Program-made: the position numbers and the translations under genes
In this document: one piece after another, positions 8,726 through 17,288 of the stretch
Layout of the letters: each line of letters starts with the position of its first letter
How positions within the stretch are numbered: the first letter of the stretch is position 1
From: Amycolatopsis suaedae
GTDB taxonomy: Bacteria > Actinomycetota > Actinomycetes > Mycobacteriales > Pseudonocardiaceae
DNA: 64,000 bases
Assembly (NCBI RefSeq): GCF_004214935.1
Contig: NZ_SFCC01000011.1
Location: 186,001-250,000, forward strand
Reading direction: 5' to 3'
The notes under the pieces: generated by a model
What the model saw: only the letters and a program-made list of their open reading frames with translations
Databases searched by the model: none
What the model was told of the DNA's origin: nothing

Positions 8726-8839
8726 ACTGAACAGGCTGGGAACGGGGCGACACCGCAGTCCCGTATTCCGATGAGCCCGGGTGGGTGGACGAGCTTGCGG
8801 TGGTCGTCCACCCACCCTCCTCCTGAGCGCGCCGCTGCA

Positions 8840-9019
8840 CCGTCCCGTGTGGACGGTTGCCGCTCCTTTGTGGCGCGAGTCGTCGGCGATGTTGCGCACC
8901 TTGCGCTCGCTGCTGCCAATCCACGTGTCGGTGACGTGGGGCGATCCGTCGCGACACAGCGTGCTCGGCCAGGCGTTGCGTTCCGTGCGTAAGCGTTCGT
9001 CGACGGTGGCCGGGAGCAT
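8840..9019 (-). pseudogene. Remnant of a PPOX-class (pyridoxamine oxidase-fold) F420/flavin oxidoreductase
   Basis: From ATG 9019 the minus strand reads about 50 residues resembling the start of PPOX-class F420-dependent oxidoreductases: LPATVDERLRTERNAW, then STLCRDGSPHVTDTW, then IGSSERKVRNIADDSR. Members normally have about eight more residues between HVT.TW and the WIG/ERKVRNI part, so an in-frame deletion has joined them. After residue 50 all similarity is lost and the frame continues as arginine-rich shadow sequence. I interpret it as a decayed fragment, not a gene. The similarity call is from memory of the family. Confidence 0.45.
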
Positions 9020-9272
9020 CGCGACATTCTCGGGGTAACCCGTTCGCTCGGTCGCGCGATGTGGGAGGTGCCACTACCGTGTGCTAAGAGGCCGGCGTCG
9101 GCTGGGGCGGACGCCGCAGCGGTGGGCGCTGGGCATCTTAGTCCATCGGCGGCCGATGAGGGTACGTTACTGTTGGCCTTCTCACGCATGTTTCTTCGTT
9201 GTTGCAGGTAGCCTGCCTGCCGCCGAGAGCTCGCGCTGAGCCGACATTGGCATTCTGTTAGGTTCGATTGAC
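9020..9272. other. Non-coding leader before the ectoine genes
   Basis: I see no gene here. The stretch holds two small hairpins, GGCGTC/GACGCC (9094-9115) and CATCGG/CCGATG (near 9151-9165). It then becomes more AT-rich (9166-9272), where the ectoine promoter must lie. Several TTG-containing hexamers are present, but no convincing -35/-10 pair with 16-18 base spacing could be fixed. The ribosome site before ectA is weak. Confidence 0.4.
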
Positions 9273-9773
9273 ATGTCCGGAAAGCACTTGATCGAATCTC
9301 CGACCAAGGCAGACGGCGCCGCACTGTGGAGAATCGCGCGTGATTCGCGGAAGTTGGACCTGAACTCCGCGTACGCATACCTCTTGTGGTGTCACGATTT
9401 CGCTGACACGTCGGTCGTGGCACGGGTCGATGGTGAAGCGGTTGGCTTCGTGATCGGTTACCGCAAGCCCTCCGCGCCGCAGACCCTCCTGGTCTGGCAG
9501 GTGGCCGTCGACGCCTCCCAAAGAGGAAAAGGGCTGGCAGGGGAGCTGCTTGACGCGTTGTTCGATCGGGTGACCCGGCAGGGAGTCCGCTACCTGGACA
9601 CCACCATCACGCCGGACAACGAGGCGTCGATCAGGTTGTTCAGCTCATTCGCCAAAAGGTGGGACACCGATCTGGAGCACAGCGAGCTGTTCTCCGCCGC
9701 GGATTTTCCGGACGATGACGGCGAACACCAGCCCGAGGACCTTTACCGTATCGGGCCGCTGAGTCCGCGTTAA
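9273..9773 (+). CDS. ectA: EctA, L-2,4-diaminobutyrate N-gamma-acetyltransferase
   Basis: This enzyme acetylates L-2,4-diaminobutyrate with acetyl-CoA, the second step of ectoine synthesis. The 166-residue protein has the GNAT fold. The acetyl-CoA loop is VDASQRGKGLAGELLD (residues 76-91), and the EctA-specific N-terminal part includes LDLNSAYAYLLWCHDF. The C-terminal half carries LDTTITPDNEASIRLF. The start is ATG 9273; no strong ribosome site precedes it. ectB follows after 60 bases. The length fits the family. No aspartokinase gene accompanies the cluster, so the precursor comes from general metabolism. Confidence 0.96.
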   Translation: MSGKHLIESPTKADGAALWRIARDSRKLDLNSAYAYLLWCHDFADTSVVARVDGEAVGFVIGYRKPSAPQTLLVWQVAVDASQRGKGLAGELLDALFDRVTRQGVRYLDTTITPDNEASIRLFSSFAKRWDTDLEHSELFSAADFPDDDGEHQPEDLYRIGPLSPR

Positions 9774-9833
9774 CAATCGCCGTTTAGGCGTCAAGACTTC
9801 ACAAAGACACCCAGCAGGGGAAACGAGAACGCA

Positions 9834-11087
9834 GTGACTATTTTCGACAAGCTCGAATCAGAGGTCCGCAGCTACAGCCGCGGCTGGCCGGTCGTCTTCG
9901 ACCGGGCGCAGGGGAGCTGGATCTACGACGAGGACGGCCGGGCCTATCTCGACTTCTTCGCGGGCGCGGGCGCCCTCAACTACGGGCACAACAACCCGGT
10001 GCTGAAGCAGGCACTGATCGACTACATCTCCCGCGACGGCGTGACGCACGCCCTGGACATGTTCACCGTGGCCAAGCGGGACTTCCTTGAGGCACTGGAC
10101 CAGAAGATCCTGAAGCCGAGGGACCTCGACTACAAGGTCGTCTTCCCCGGCCCGGGCGGCGCGAACGCCGTCGAGGCGGCGCTCAAGCTGGCCCGCAAGG
10201 TGACCGGCAAGGAGTCGGTCATCAACTTCACCAACGCCTTCCACGGCATGACCCTGGGCGCGCTGTCGGTCACCGGCAACTCCATGAAGCGCGGCGGTGC
10301 GGGCATCCCGCTCGTCCACGCCACCCCGATGCCGTACGACAAGTACTTCGACGGCGCCTACCCGGACTTCCTCTACTTCGAGCGGCTGCTCGAGGACTCC
10401 GGCAGCGGCCTCAACGAGCCCGCCGCCGTGATCGTCGAGTCGCTGCAGGGCGAGGGCGGCATCAACGCCGCGCGGCTCGAATGGCTGCGGGGTCTGTCCG
10501 AGCTGTGCCGGCGCCACGACATCCTCCTCATCCTGGACGACGTCCAGATGGGCTGCGGCCGGACCGGCCCGTTCTTCAGCTTCGAAGAGGCGGGCATCAA
10601 GCCCGACATCGTCTGCCTCTCCAAGTCCATCGGCGGCTACGGCCTGCCGCTGGCCATCACGCTCATCCGGCCGGACCTCGATGTGTGGGAGCCGGGCGAG
10701 CACAACGGCACGTTCCGCGGGATCAACCCGGCGTTCGTCACCGCCGCCGAGGCGCTGCGTACCTACTGGAACGACGACGCACTGGAGAAGTCGACCAAGG
10801 CCAAGGGCGAGCGGGTCGGCGCTGCGTTCACCGAGATCGCCGAGTCCTACCCGGACGCCGGCCTGGTCGCCAAGGGCCGCGGCCTGGCCCGTGGCCTCGA
10901 GTTCGCCAGCGGCGAGCTGGCCGGTCAGGTCTGCGCCGCGGCGTTCGAGCGCGGCCTGCTGATGGAGACGTCCGGCCCGGACGGTGAGGTCATGAAGGTC
11001 CTTCCGCCGCTGACGCTTACCGACGACGAGCTGACCAAGGGCCTGGACATCATCGGCGAAGCCGTCCGCGCAGTCCTGGCCAAGTAA
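9834..11087 (+). CDS. ectB: EctB, diaminobutyrate-2-oxoglutarate aminotransferase
   Basis: This PLP enzyme of the class III aminotransferases makes 2,4-diaminobutyrate from aspartate semialdehyde and glutamate, the first ectoine step. It is 417 residues long. The PLP lysine is Lys264 in CLSKSIGGYG, the cofactor aspartate lies in LILDDVQMGCGRTG, and the phosphate-binding loop is FPGPGGANAVEAA. It starts at GTG 9834, with AGGGGAA about 11 bases upstream. ectC begins 33 bases after it. The whole protein is intact. Confidence 0.97.
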   Translation: MTIFDKLESEVRSYSRGWPVVFDRAQGSWIYDEDGRAYLDFFAGAGALNYGHNNPVLKQALIDYISRDGVTHALDMFTVAKRDFLEALDQKILKPRDLDYKVVFPGPGGANAVEAALKLARKVTGKESVINFTNAFHGMTLGALSVTGNSMKRGGAGIPLVHATPMPYDKYFDGAYPDFLYFERLLEDSGSGLNEPAAVIVESLQGEGGINAARLEWLRGLSELCRRHDILLILDDVQMGCGRTGPFFSFEEAGIKPDIVCLSKSIGGYGLPLAITLIRPDLDVWEPGEHNGTFRGINPAFVTAAEALRTYWNDDALEKSTKAKGERVGAAFTEIAESYPDAGLVAKGRGLARGLEFASGELAGQVCAAAFERGLLMETSGPDGEVMKVLPPLTLTDDELTKGLDIIGEAVRAVLAK

Positions 11088-11120
11088 CCACCCCGAAGAA
11101 CAGACACCGAGGAGAGCACC

Positions 11121-11531
11121 TTGATCGTTCGCACGCTGGACGAGGTCACCGACACCGAGGCCGACATCAAGACCCCGAACTGGCGCAGCAAGCGCATCGT
11201 TCTGGCCAAGGAGAAGGTCGGGTTCTCCGTGCACGAGACCACGATCTACGCGGGAACGGTGAACGACTTCTGGTACGCGAACCACATCGAGGCGGTGTTC
11301 GTGTACGAGGGCGAGGGCGAGATCACCAACAAGGCGACCGGCGAGACCTTCGAGCTCAGGCCGGGCACCCTCTACCTGCTCAACGACCACGACAAGCACC
11401 AGGTCCGGGCGAAGACCGACATCCGGACCGTGTGCGTGTTCAACCCGCCGGTCACCGGCAAGGAGGTCCACGACGAGAACGGCGTGTATCCGCTGGTCGT
11501 CGAGGACGACGAGGCCGAACGGACCGCATAG
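11121..11531 (+). CDS. ectC: EctC, L-ectoine synthase
   Basis: This cupin-fold ectoine synthase cyclises N-gamma-acetyl-diaminobutyrate to ectoine. The 136-residue protein begins MIVRTLDEV, the canonical EctC N-terminus, which fixes TTG 11121 as the start. GAGGAGAG at 11109-11116 is 4 bases upstream. Metal-binding cupin residues can be seen in the YANHIEAVFVYEGEGEI segment and in LLNDHDKHQVRA. The acidic C-terminus (VVEDDEAERTA) is typical. ectD follows 59 bases later. Confidence 0.97.
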   Translation: MIVRTLDEVTDTEADIKTPNWRSKRIVLAKEKVGFSVHETTIYAGTVNDFWYANHIEAVFVYEGEGEITNKATGETFELRPGTLYLLNDHDKHQVRAKTDIRTVCVFNPPVTGKEVHDENGVYPLVVEDDEAERTA

Positions 11532-11590
11532 TCCCCACCACGAAGCGGGGTTGTACGCAAGTAAGCGAGATTTGGAGGAGGCGAGCAGCC

Positions 11591-12493
11591 TTGACGGTTA
11601 CCGACACCGCTGTTGGCGACAGTTATCCGACCCGTATCGCCGCGACGGTGGAACCCATCGAGCGGACGGACCCCACGGTGTGGGGTTCCGAGGCGGACGG
11701 TCCGATCGATGGTGCGACGCTGGCGTCCCACGACGCCAAGGGCTACTCGATCGTCGAGGGCCTGTTGTCCCCGGCGGAGGTGCAGGGGTACTGGCAGGAG
11801 CTGGTGCGGCTGTCCTCCGACGAGGAGCTCAAGGCGGACGAGCGCGTGATCACCGAGAAGCAGCACGGTGAGGTGCGCTCGATCTTCGAGGTGCACAAGA
11901 TCAGTGAGCTGATCAGCGAGCTGACGCGCGACCCTCGCGTGCTGGACAGGGCGCGGCAGATCCTGGGGTCCGAGGTCTACATCCATCAGAGCCGGGTGAA
12001 CTACATGCCCGGTTTCCGGGGCACCGGGTTCTACTGGCACTCGGACTTCGAGACCTGGCACGCCGAGGACGGCATGCCCCGTCCCCGTGCGGTCAGCTGC
12101 TCGATCGCGCTCACCGACAACTACCCGTTCAACGGTGGTCTCATGGTGATGCCCGGGTCGCAGCGGACCTTCGTGCCGTGCGTGGGGGCGACTCCGGACG
12201 AGAACTACAAGTCCTCGCTCAAGGAGCAGAAGATCGGCGTTCCGGCCGAGGAGGACATCACCTCGCTCGCCGCCGAGTACGGGATCGACCAGTTCACCGG
12301 GCCCGCCGGTTCGGCGTTGTTCTTCGACTCGAACATCATGCACGGGTCGGGCAACAACATCACCCCGTACCCGCGGTCGAACATCTTCCTGGTGTTCAAC
12401 AGCGTCGAGAACACCCTCCAGGCGCCGTTCGCGGCGAGCAAGCCCCGGCCCACCTTCATCGGCAGCCGCGACTTCACTCCGCTTACCCGCTGA
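11591..12493 (+). CDS. ectD: EctD, ectoine 5-hydroxylase
   Basis: This Fe(II)/2-oxoglutarate-dependent dioxygenase converts ectoine to 5-hydroxyectoine. The EctD signature FYWHSDFETWHAEDGMP supplies the first iron histidine and the aspartate. The second histidine is in DSNIMHGSGNN. QSRVNYMPGF lines the active site. I chose TTG 11591 because GGAGGAG at 11575-11581 stands 9 bases before it and gives 300 residues, the family length. A longer reading would run back into ectC. The organism should therefore make both ectoine and hydroxyectoine under osmotic or heat stress. Confidence 0.96.
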   Translation: MTVTDTAVGDSYPTRIAATVEPIERTDPTVWGSEADGPIDGATLASHDAKGYSIVEGLLSPAEVQGYWQELVRLSSDEELKADERVITEKQHGEVRSIFEVHKISELISELTRDPRVLDRARQILGSEVYIHQSRVNYMPGFRGTGFYWHSDFETWHAEDGMPRPRAVSCSIALTDNYPFNGGLMVMPGSQRTFVPCVGATPDENYKSSLKEQKIGVPAEEDITSLAAEYGIDQFTGPAGSALFFDSNIMHGSGNNITPYPRSNIFLVFNSVENTLQAPFAASKPRPTFIGSRDFTPLTR

Positions 12494-12501
12494 CGTCCAC
12501 G

Positions 12502-12557
12502 ACGAGCACGGCCCCGCACCGCCAGTTCCCGATCTGGTGGTGCGGGGCCGTGCTCGT
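12502..12557 (+). terminator. Strong hairpin ending the ect operon
   Basis: A perfect 19-bp inverted repeat (left arm 12502-12520, right arm 12539-12557) with an 18-base loop starts 9 bases after the ectD stop. It is very GC-rich and has no T-run, as is usual for actinomycete terminators. Confidence 0.8.
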
Positions 12558-12826
12558 GCTGCACACCGGCGAATCGAGTCCGCCGGCTTGCCGTCGGCAC
12601 CGGTTCCCCCGAGCGAGAGGAACCACCGGCCATCGGCAACGACTGCCACCTCGGTCCGCATCCGGTGTGGCGGCCATAACGTAACAGGCAGCGAGCAGTC
12701 CGCTACCCGCACCCCGTCCCGATGAGCCGTTATCGCTGATCGGATACTGATCCTCACTAACTGTCGCCGGTCGGATGCTCTTCGCGGTAGGTTGTCAGCA
12801 CTCGACACGACCCGGGGGAGGCGGAC
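12558..12826. other. Upstream region of the SARP regulator
   Basis: I see no gene in this stretch. It becomes relatively AT-rich from 12670 on, with short CTGATC repeats near 12737-12752. GGGGGAGG at 12814-12821 serves the regulator. A promoter is expected here but I cannot assign exact boxes. Confidence 0.4.
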
Positions 12827-15664
12827 GTGAGCGAGACCGAGGTGAGCCCACCGAGACGGGCGACCTTTCAGCTTCTCGGGCCCGTGCAGCTGTTCGCCGA
12901 CGACAAGCCGGTACCGGTCGGGGGGCCGGGCGTTCGCGGTCTTCTGGCGCTACTTGCCTTGCACGCCAACAAGGTGCTGCCGCTCGACGACATCATCGAC
13001 GGCCTGTGGGGACACGATCCGCCCGCCACCGCGCGGACGATCGTGCACGGCAACGTGTCGCACCTTCGCCGGGTCCTGCGGTCCATCCAGGGGGATGACG
13101 AGCAGGGGGCGCAGATCCACACGCGACCGCCCGGCTACCAGCTCAGCGTCGATCCACTGCAGATCGACGTCCATCGCGCGCACCTGCTGTTGGAGCAGTC
13201 GGCGACGGCCCGGCCGGAGCGCAGGGCGAACCTGCTCGCGGAGGCGTTCGCCCTCTGGAAGGGCCCGGCGCTCGGCGGGGTGCCCGACTCGATCACCGCC
13301 CCGGAGCTGGACGACCTGCGGCTGGCCGTCCACGCCGCCCGGGTGGACGCGGAGCTGGAGCTGGGCAGGCACGCCGAGCTGATCTCCGAGCTGACCACGA
13401 TGGTGCGGGAGAACCCGCTCGCCGAACGCACCATCGGTCAGCTGATGCGGGCGCTGTACCACGCGGGTCGCAGGGCCGACGCCCTTGAGGTCTACCGCCG
13501 GGCCTCCCGGCACGTCGTCTCGGCACTCGGCATCGATCCCGGGCCCGAGCTGCGGGAGCTGCACGACCGGATCCTGCGGGACGAGCTCGGCGGGCCACCG
13601 GCCGCGCCCCAGCCCCGGCCGAGGTCCGACACCAACCGGCAGGCGCCGAGTCAGCTGCCTCCGGCGGTACCGGCCCTGGCGGGGCGCGACACCGAGCTGG
13701 CCTGGCTGGACGACCTCGCCGCGCGGGCGGAACACGGCGCCAGCATGGTGGGCCTGCTGACCGGTGCTGCCGGCGTCGGGAAGAGCACGCTGGCGGTGTC
13801 CTGGGCGCATCGGCGTGCCGCGCGGTTCCCCGACGGGGTCCTGTTCGCCGCGCTGCGTGGCTTCGATCCGGAGCATCCGCCGCTCGACCCCGCCGACGTC
13901 CTCACCCAGTTCCTGCTGGGGCTCGGTGTGCCGGCCGCCGAACTCCCGGAGACAGCCCATGCCCGGGTGGCGATGTACCGCTCGCTGCTGGCCGACGCCA
14001 GGGTCCTCGTCGTACTCGACGACGCCCGCGCGGCCAGCCAGGTACAGCCGCTGCTCCCGCCGGGTCCGGGGTCGGTGGCGGTGGTCACCAGCCGGGCCCG
14101 GCTGGACGGGCTGGTGGTCTCCAGCGCCGCCCGGGTGTGCGCGCTGGACACCCTGCCGTCGCGGGACGCCGTCCGGCTGATCGAGGAGCTGGCGGGGCCG
14201 TCCGAACACAACAGCCGCCTCGCCGAGCTGTGCGGGCACCTGCCGCTGGCGTTGCGCATCGCCGGAGCCCGGCTGGCCGCGAGCCCGCGCTGGACGGCCG
14301 AGGACCTGGTCGCCGAGCTGACCGACGAGCACACCCGGCTGGCCGCGCTCGACGTGGACGGCGTGGACCGCGCGGGCACCAGCGTGCGGGCCGCCTTCGA
14401 CGTCTCCTACCGGGGCCTGCCCCCTGACGTCGCCGCGCTGCTGCCGGGGCTCGGTGTACTCACCGGGCAGGCTTTCGAGCCGCATGTCGTCGCCGCGGCC
14501 CACGGCATCCGGCCCGAACACGCGCGGCGCGGGCTGCGCATCCTCGCCACCCACCACCTCGTGACCGAGACCGCGCGCGACGTGTTCACCCCGCACGACC
14601 TGGTTCGCCTCTACCTGCGTGACCTCGCCGCCGCGGAGCTGTCCGCGCAGGCGCGGGAGTCCGTGTTCGACGCGGTGGTGCGTTATCACCAGACGGCCGC
14701 CGACCGGGCTCGCAGGCGACTGCTGCGGATCGTCGATCCGCTGGACTTCACCGGACGCGACGGCGCCGACGTCCCGGCCACGCCAGCCGTCGACTCGATC
14801 GACGCCGCGCTCGACTGGTTCGACGCCGAGTGGCCGAACCTGATGGCGACCCTGGAAGCGGCACGCGCCGCGGGCCGCGACGAGCAGACCTGGCAGCTGG
14901 CCAGGGTCATGCACACCTACCGGGTGGTGCGCCCGTTGCGGGACGACTGGACCAGGCTGGTCGAGATCGGCCTGGCGGCCGCGGTCGACGCGGACAGCGA
15001 CCTCGGCCGCTGCTGGATGCTGATCTCCCGGTGCGGGGTGGCGCTGACGTTCGGCGTCCCCGAGGGCGGGCTGGCCGATGCGCAGGCGGCGGTGGACATC
15101 GCCGAACGGCTCGGTGACCCACGCCTGGTCACCTCGACCCACATCCATCTCGGGGCCGCCCAGTCGGCCACGGCGCGGTACGAGGACGCCATCCGGACGC
15201 TGCGTGCGGTCATCGCCGAGACCGAGCGGACCGACGACCTGGCCCTGCGCGGACAGGCGCTGAACAACTGCGCGGAGGCGGAGAAACAGCTCGGCCACTT
15301 CACCGAGGCCATCGAACTGCAGGTCGGTGCGCTGGAGATCGATCGCAAACTCGGCGACGACAGTTACGCGGTCGTCTCGTTGAACAACCTCGCGGAACTG
15401 TCGCTCGGTGTCGGTGAACTCGACGAGGCCCGGCGCTACGCCGAGGACGCCATCGAGCTGGCCACGACCAGGGCCTTCACGCTGCAGGAGGGCGTCGCCC
15501 GCCGGGTGCTGGCCCGGATCCTCACCGAGCAGGGCGACGTGGACGGCGCGCGGGAGCAGCTCGCGCTCTCGGTCGAGCGGCACGAGCAGGCGGATTCCCA
15601 GCTCGTCGAGGAGCTGTCCGCCGAGCTGGAAGCCCTCGCCCAACTGGGTGAAGACGCCGTTTAG
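12827..15664 (+). CDS. AfsR-like SARP transcriptional regulator (BTAD, NB-ARC, TPR)
   Basis: A 945-residue multidomain activator. Residues 1-105 hold the SARP winged-helix DNA-binding domain (FQLLGPVQLFADDKPVPVGG). Residues 110-255 are the bacterial transcriptional activation domain. From about 285 an NB-ARC ATPase carries Walker A GAAGVGKST and Walker B VLVVLDDAR. From about 690 a helical TPR-rich region runs to the end. This architecture matches AfsR-type regulators, which respond to phosphorylation and ATP. GTG 12827 has GGGGGAGG 5 bases upstream. It is separated from ectD by a terminator, and no biosynthetic cluster lies beside it, so its targets are unknown. Confidence 0.92.
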   Translation: MSETEVSPPRRATFQLLGPVQLFADDKPVPVGGPGVRGLLALLALHANKVLPLDDIIDGLWGHDPPATARTIVHGNVSHLRRVLRSIQGDDEQGAQIHTRPPGYQLSVDPLQIDVHRAHLLLEQSATARPERRANLLAEAFALWKGPALGGVPDSITAPELDDLRLAVHAARVDAELELGRHAELISELTTMVRENPLAERTIGQLMRALYHAGRRADALEVYRRASRHVVSALGIDPGPELRELHDRILRDELGGPPAAPQPRPRSDTNRQAPSQLPPAVPALAGRDTELAWLDDLAARAEHGASMVGLLTGAAGVGKSTLAVSWAHRRAARFPDGVLFAALRGFDPEHPPLDPADVLTQFLLGLGVPAAELPETAHARVAMYRSLLADARVLVVLDDARAASQVQPLLPPGPGSVAVVTSRARLDGLVVSSAARVCALDTLPSRDAVRLIEELAGPSEHNSRLAELCGHLPLALRIAGARLAASPRWTAEDLVAELTDEHTRLAALDVDGVDRAGTSVRAAFDVSYRGLPPDVAALLPGLGVLTGQAFEPHVVAAAHGIRPEHARRGLRILATHHLVTETARDVFTPHDLVRLYLRDLAAAELSAQARESVFDAVVRYHQTAADRARRRLLRIVDPLDFTGRDGADVPATPAVDSIDAALDWFDAEWPNLMATLEAARAAGRDEQTWQLARVMHTYRVVRPLRDDWTRLVEIGLAAAVDADSDLGRCWMLISRCGVALTFGVPEGGLADAQAAVDIAERLGDPRLVTSTHIHLGAAQSATARYEDAIRTLRAVIAETERTDDLALRGQALNNCAEAEKQLGHFTEAIELQVGALEIDRKLGDDSYAVVSLNNLAELSLGVGELDEARRYAEDAIELATTRAFTLQEGVARRVLARILTEQGDVDGAREQLALSVERHEQADSQLVEELSAELEALAQLGEDAV

Positions 15665-15891
15665 CGGATTCTTAGCGAGTGAGAGAGCGCCGTCAGTAGT
15701 CTCCGTTTTGCACGGTGATCGCGTTGCCTGGGGAGGGGCGCTTTCCGCGTTCGCCGGTCCCTGTGGAACCGGGGCGGGTTCCGCGTGGGGCAATCGGGAG
15801 CCGTGGGGAGGCGGCCCCGAGGCGGGCCGGTCGGTGCTCCGGAACGGGAGTGCCGGCCGGTTTGGCCTCACCTCACCCGCGGCTCCTGAAA

Positions 15892-16776
15892 TCAGTCGAA
15901 GAGGCTGGTCTCGGGGGTGATCTCGAGCAGCTCGTACACCGGGCGGCCGCGACGGCCGTCGATGGTGGTCGACCGGACCACCCGCAGCCGGGCGGTAACC
16001 GGGTGGTCCAGGTTCTCCTTGATCTCGTCGAGAAGGTCCGGTGCCACGGCGCCCTGCACGGTGCCGCCGGACTCCCGCTCCAGATAGAAGATCCGCCGCC
16101 GGGTCCGGACCCCGTCCAGGCGGCCGGACACCGTCTCGTAGCCGACGGCCTCCCGTGACTCCCGCAGGCTGCTGTGCAGCACCCTGGCCTGGTCGGTGGT
16201 CATGCTGCGGGCGACCTCGTCGCCGGACGTCGGGGTCAGCTGCAGGCCGATGCCGGCGTTCTTGATCACCGCGGAGACGATGTCGCTGACGGCGTTGCGT
16301 ACCGTGTCGCGCTGCAGCAGCACCGCGTCCAGCGCGCCGTCGTCGGACCCGTTGGCCGGGAGGAAGTCGCACAGCTCCTTCACCGCGCGCTCGGACAACG
16401 TCTCCAGCCCGTCGTGGATGAGCGCGTCCGCAGGCTCGGGCTCGGGGAAGCCGAAGAACAGGGTGTTGCCGGCCTGGCCTCGCTGGATCAGCGGTGCCTT
16501 CTCCCGGTCCGCGGGCTGGACGTAGGTGATCTCGCTCTGTGGGTCGCGGATGATCCGGCCGATCTTGGCCGCCGCGTCCTGCAGGGCCCTGCCGATGTCG
16601 GAGAAGGTGTACGCGTCCTGCTGCGTCGAGCCGAACACCGAGACCCGCAGCAGCGGCGACCGGCAGGTCCGCTCGAACTTGGCGTGGGCCGCGAGCAGGG
16701 ACGCCCGGGTGAGATCGTCCAGCCAGGTGCCGCCGGGGATCTCCGCGGCCAGCCGCTGGAACCGTTGCCTGGTCAC
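15892..16776 (-). CDS. Uncharacterised protein coupled to a DUF6932-like gene
   Basis: A 294-residue protein that I do not recognise. The N-terminal half contains the region SPLLRVSVFGSTQQDAYTF and a long helical part. The C-terminal third (about residues 215-290) looks like a small beta-rich domain, with GRLDGVRTRRRIFYLERES followed by a VTARLRVVRST strand pair, a type often found as an accessory binding module. GTG 16776 overlaps the stop of the upstream gene (GTGA), which fixes the start and implies coupled translation. Longer readings of this frame run through the neighbouring genes and are spurious. The two genes form a self-contained pair, so a toxin-antitoxin-like or signalling module is possible but unproven. 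Confidence 0.75.
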   Translation of the reverse strand: MTRQRFQRLAAEIPGGTWLDDLTRASLLAAHAKFERTCRSPLLRVSVFGSTQQDAYTFSDIGRALQDAAAKIGRIIRDPQSEITYVQPADREKAPLIQRGQAGNTLFFGFPEPEPADALIHDGLETLSERAVKELCDFLPANGSDDGALDAVLLQRDTVRNAVSDIVSAVIKNAGIGLQLTPTSGDEVARSMTTDQARVLHSSLRESREAVGYETVSGRLDGVRTRRRIFYLERESGGTVQGAVAPDLLDEIKENLDHPVTARLRVVRSTTIDGRRGRPVYELLEITPETSLFD

Positions 16777-17279
16777 CAGCGCACCTCCACGAAACCCTTC
16801 ACCAGACCGTCGATCGGCCCGTACGGGCCGCGCACGCTCGCCCAGGCCTCCTCCCAGACCTCCTCGTCGCCGGGATGGCACAGGTAACCGTCGAGCAGGC
16901 CACCGACCGGCTGCACGTGGTCGAGGTACATCGCGGGCTGGCCGATGATCGCGCCGCGCTGGGTCAGCAGGCCGTACAGCGCCTCCCGGTCCCGTCCGGA
17001 CAGCTTCTTCAGGCTGCCCCAGTCCTCGGGAAGGAGAACGACGTCGAGCCCGATCGGCATCTCGTCGGTGTGCAGGACCAGGCCTCCGTCGATCCACGCA
17101 CGCCCGGCCGGGATGACCCGCGCGACCATGCCGAGATAGGCGTTCAGCGCGCTGAAGAGGATTTCCCGCTCGTTCTGGTGCGGGGCGTCGCAGACGAGCC
17201 GCTCGTAGATGTCGGCGAGATCCGCCGGGTGGATCCCCGGTGGGAGGACCCGGTCCGCGGTCCAGTGCGGCAGCGGCAT
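16773..17279 (-). CDS. DUF6932-like protein, nucleotidyltransferase-related fold suspected
   Basis: A 168-residue protein beginning MPLPHWTADRVLPPGIHPADLADIYERLV. The N-terminal pattern (proline-rich lead, LPPGIH) and the later WIDGGLV...GLDVVLLP segment resemble DUF6932 proteins. These carry a nucleotidyltransferase-like G-S/G...D-x-D pattern. Here the second motif keeps only one aspartate (LDVV), so catalysis may be lost. It is the first gene of a two-gene minus-strand unit, overlapping the next by 4 bases, and lies 9 bases after a membrane-protein gene. The family call is from pattern recognition and is moderate. Confidence 0.6.
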   Translation of the reverse strand: MPLPHWTADRVLPPGIHPADLADIYERLVCDAPHQNEREILFSALNAYLGMVARVIPAGRAWIDGGLVLHTDEMPIGLDVVLLPEDWGSLKKLSGRDREALYGLLTQRGAIIGQPAMYLDHVQPVGGLLDGYLCHPGDEEVWEEAWASVRGPYGPIDGLVKGFVEVRW

Positions 17280-17288
17280 ACCGGCAAG

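Noticed and set aside
8781..9038. An 85-codon plus-strand gene
   Set aside because: No ribosome site, biased composition, and it lies opposite the more convincing oxidoreductase remnant.
9247..9275. TTGGCA...TGACAT as the ect promoter
   Set aside because: The -10 would overlap the ectA start codon, leaving no room for a leader; spacing alone is not enough evidence.
9858..11471. Long minus-strand frame opposite ectB-ectC, and a similar one at 61968-63917 opposite the sensor kinase
   Set aside because: Both mirror conserved coding sequence on the plus strand and show no family resemblance.
12950..16372. A 1140-codon minus-strand open frame opposite the SARP regulator
   Set aside because: It is the arginine/proline/glycine-rich antisense shadow of a strongly supported plus-strand gene, as expected at this GC content. 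No domain is recognisable.
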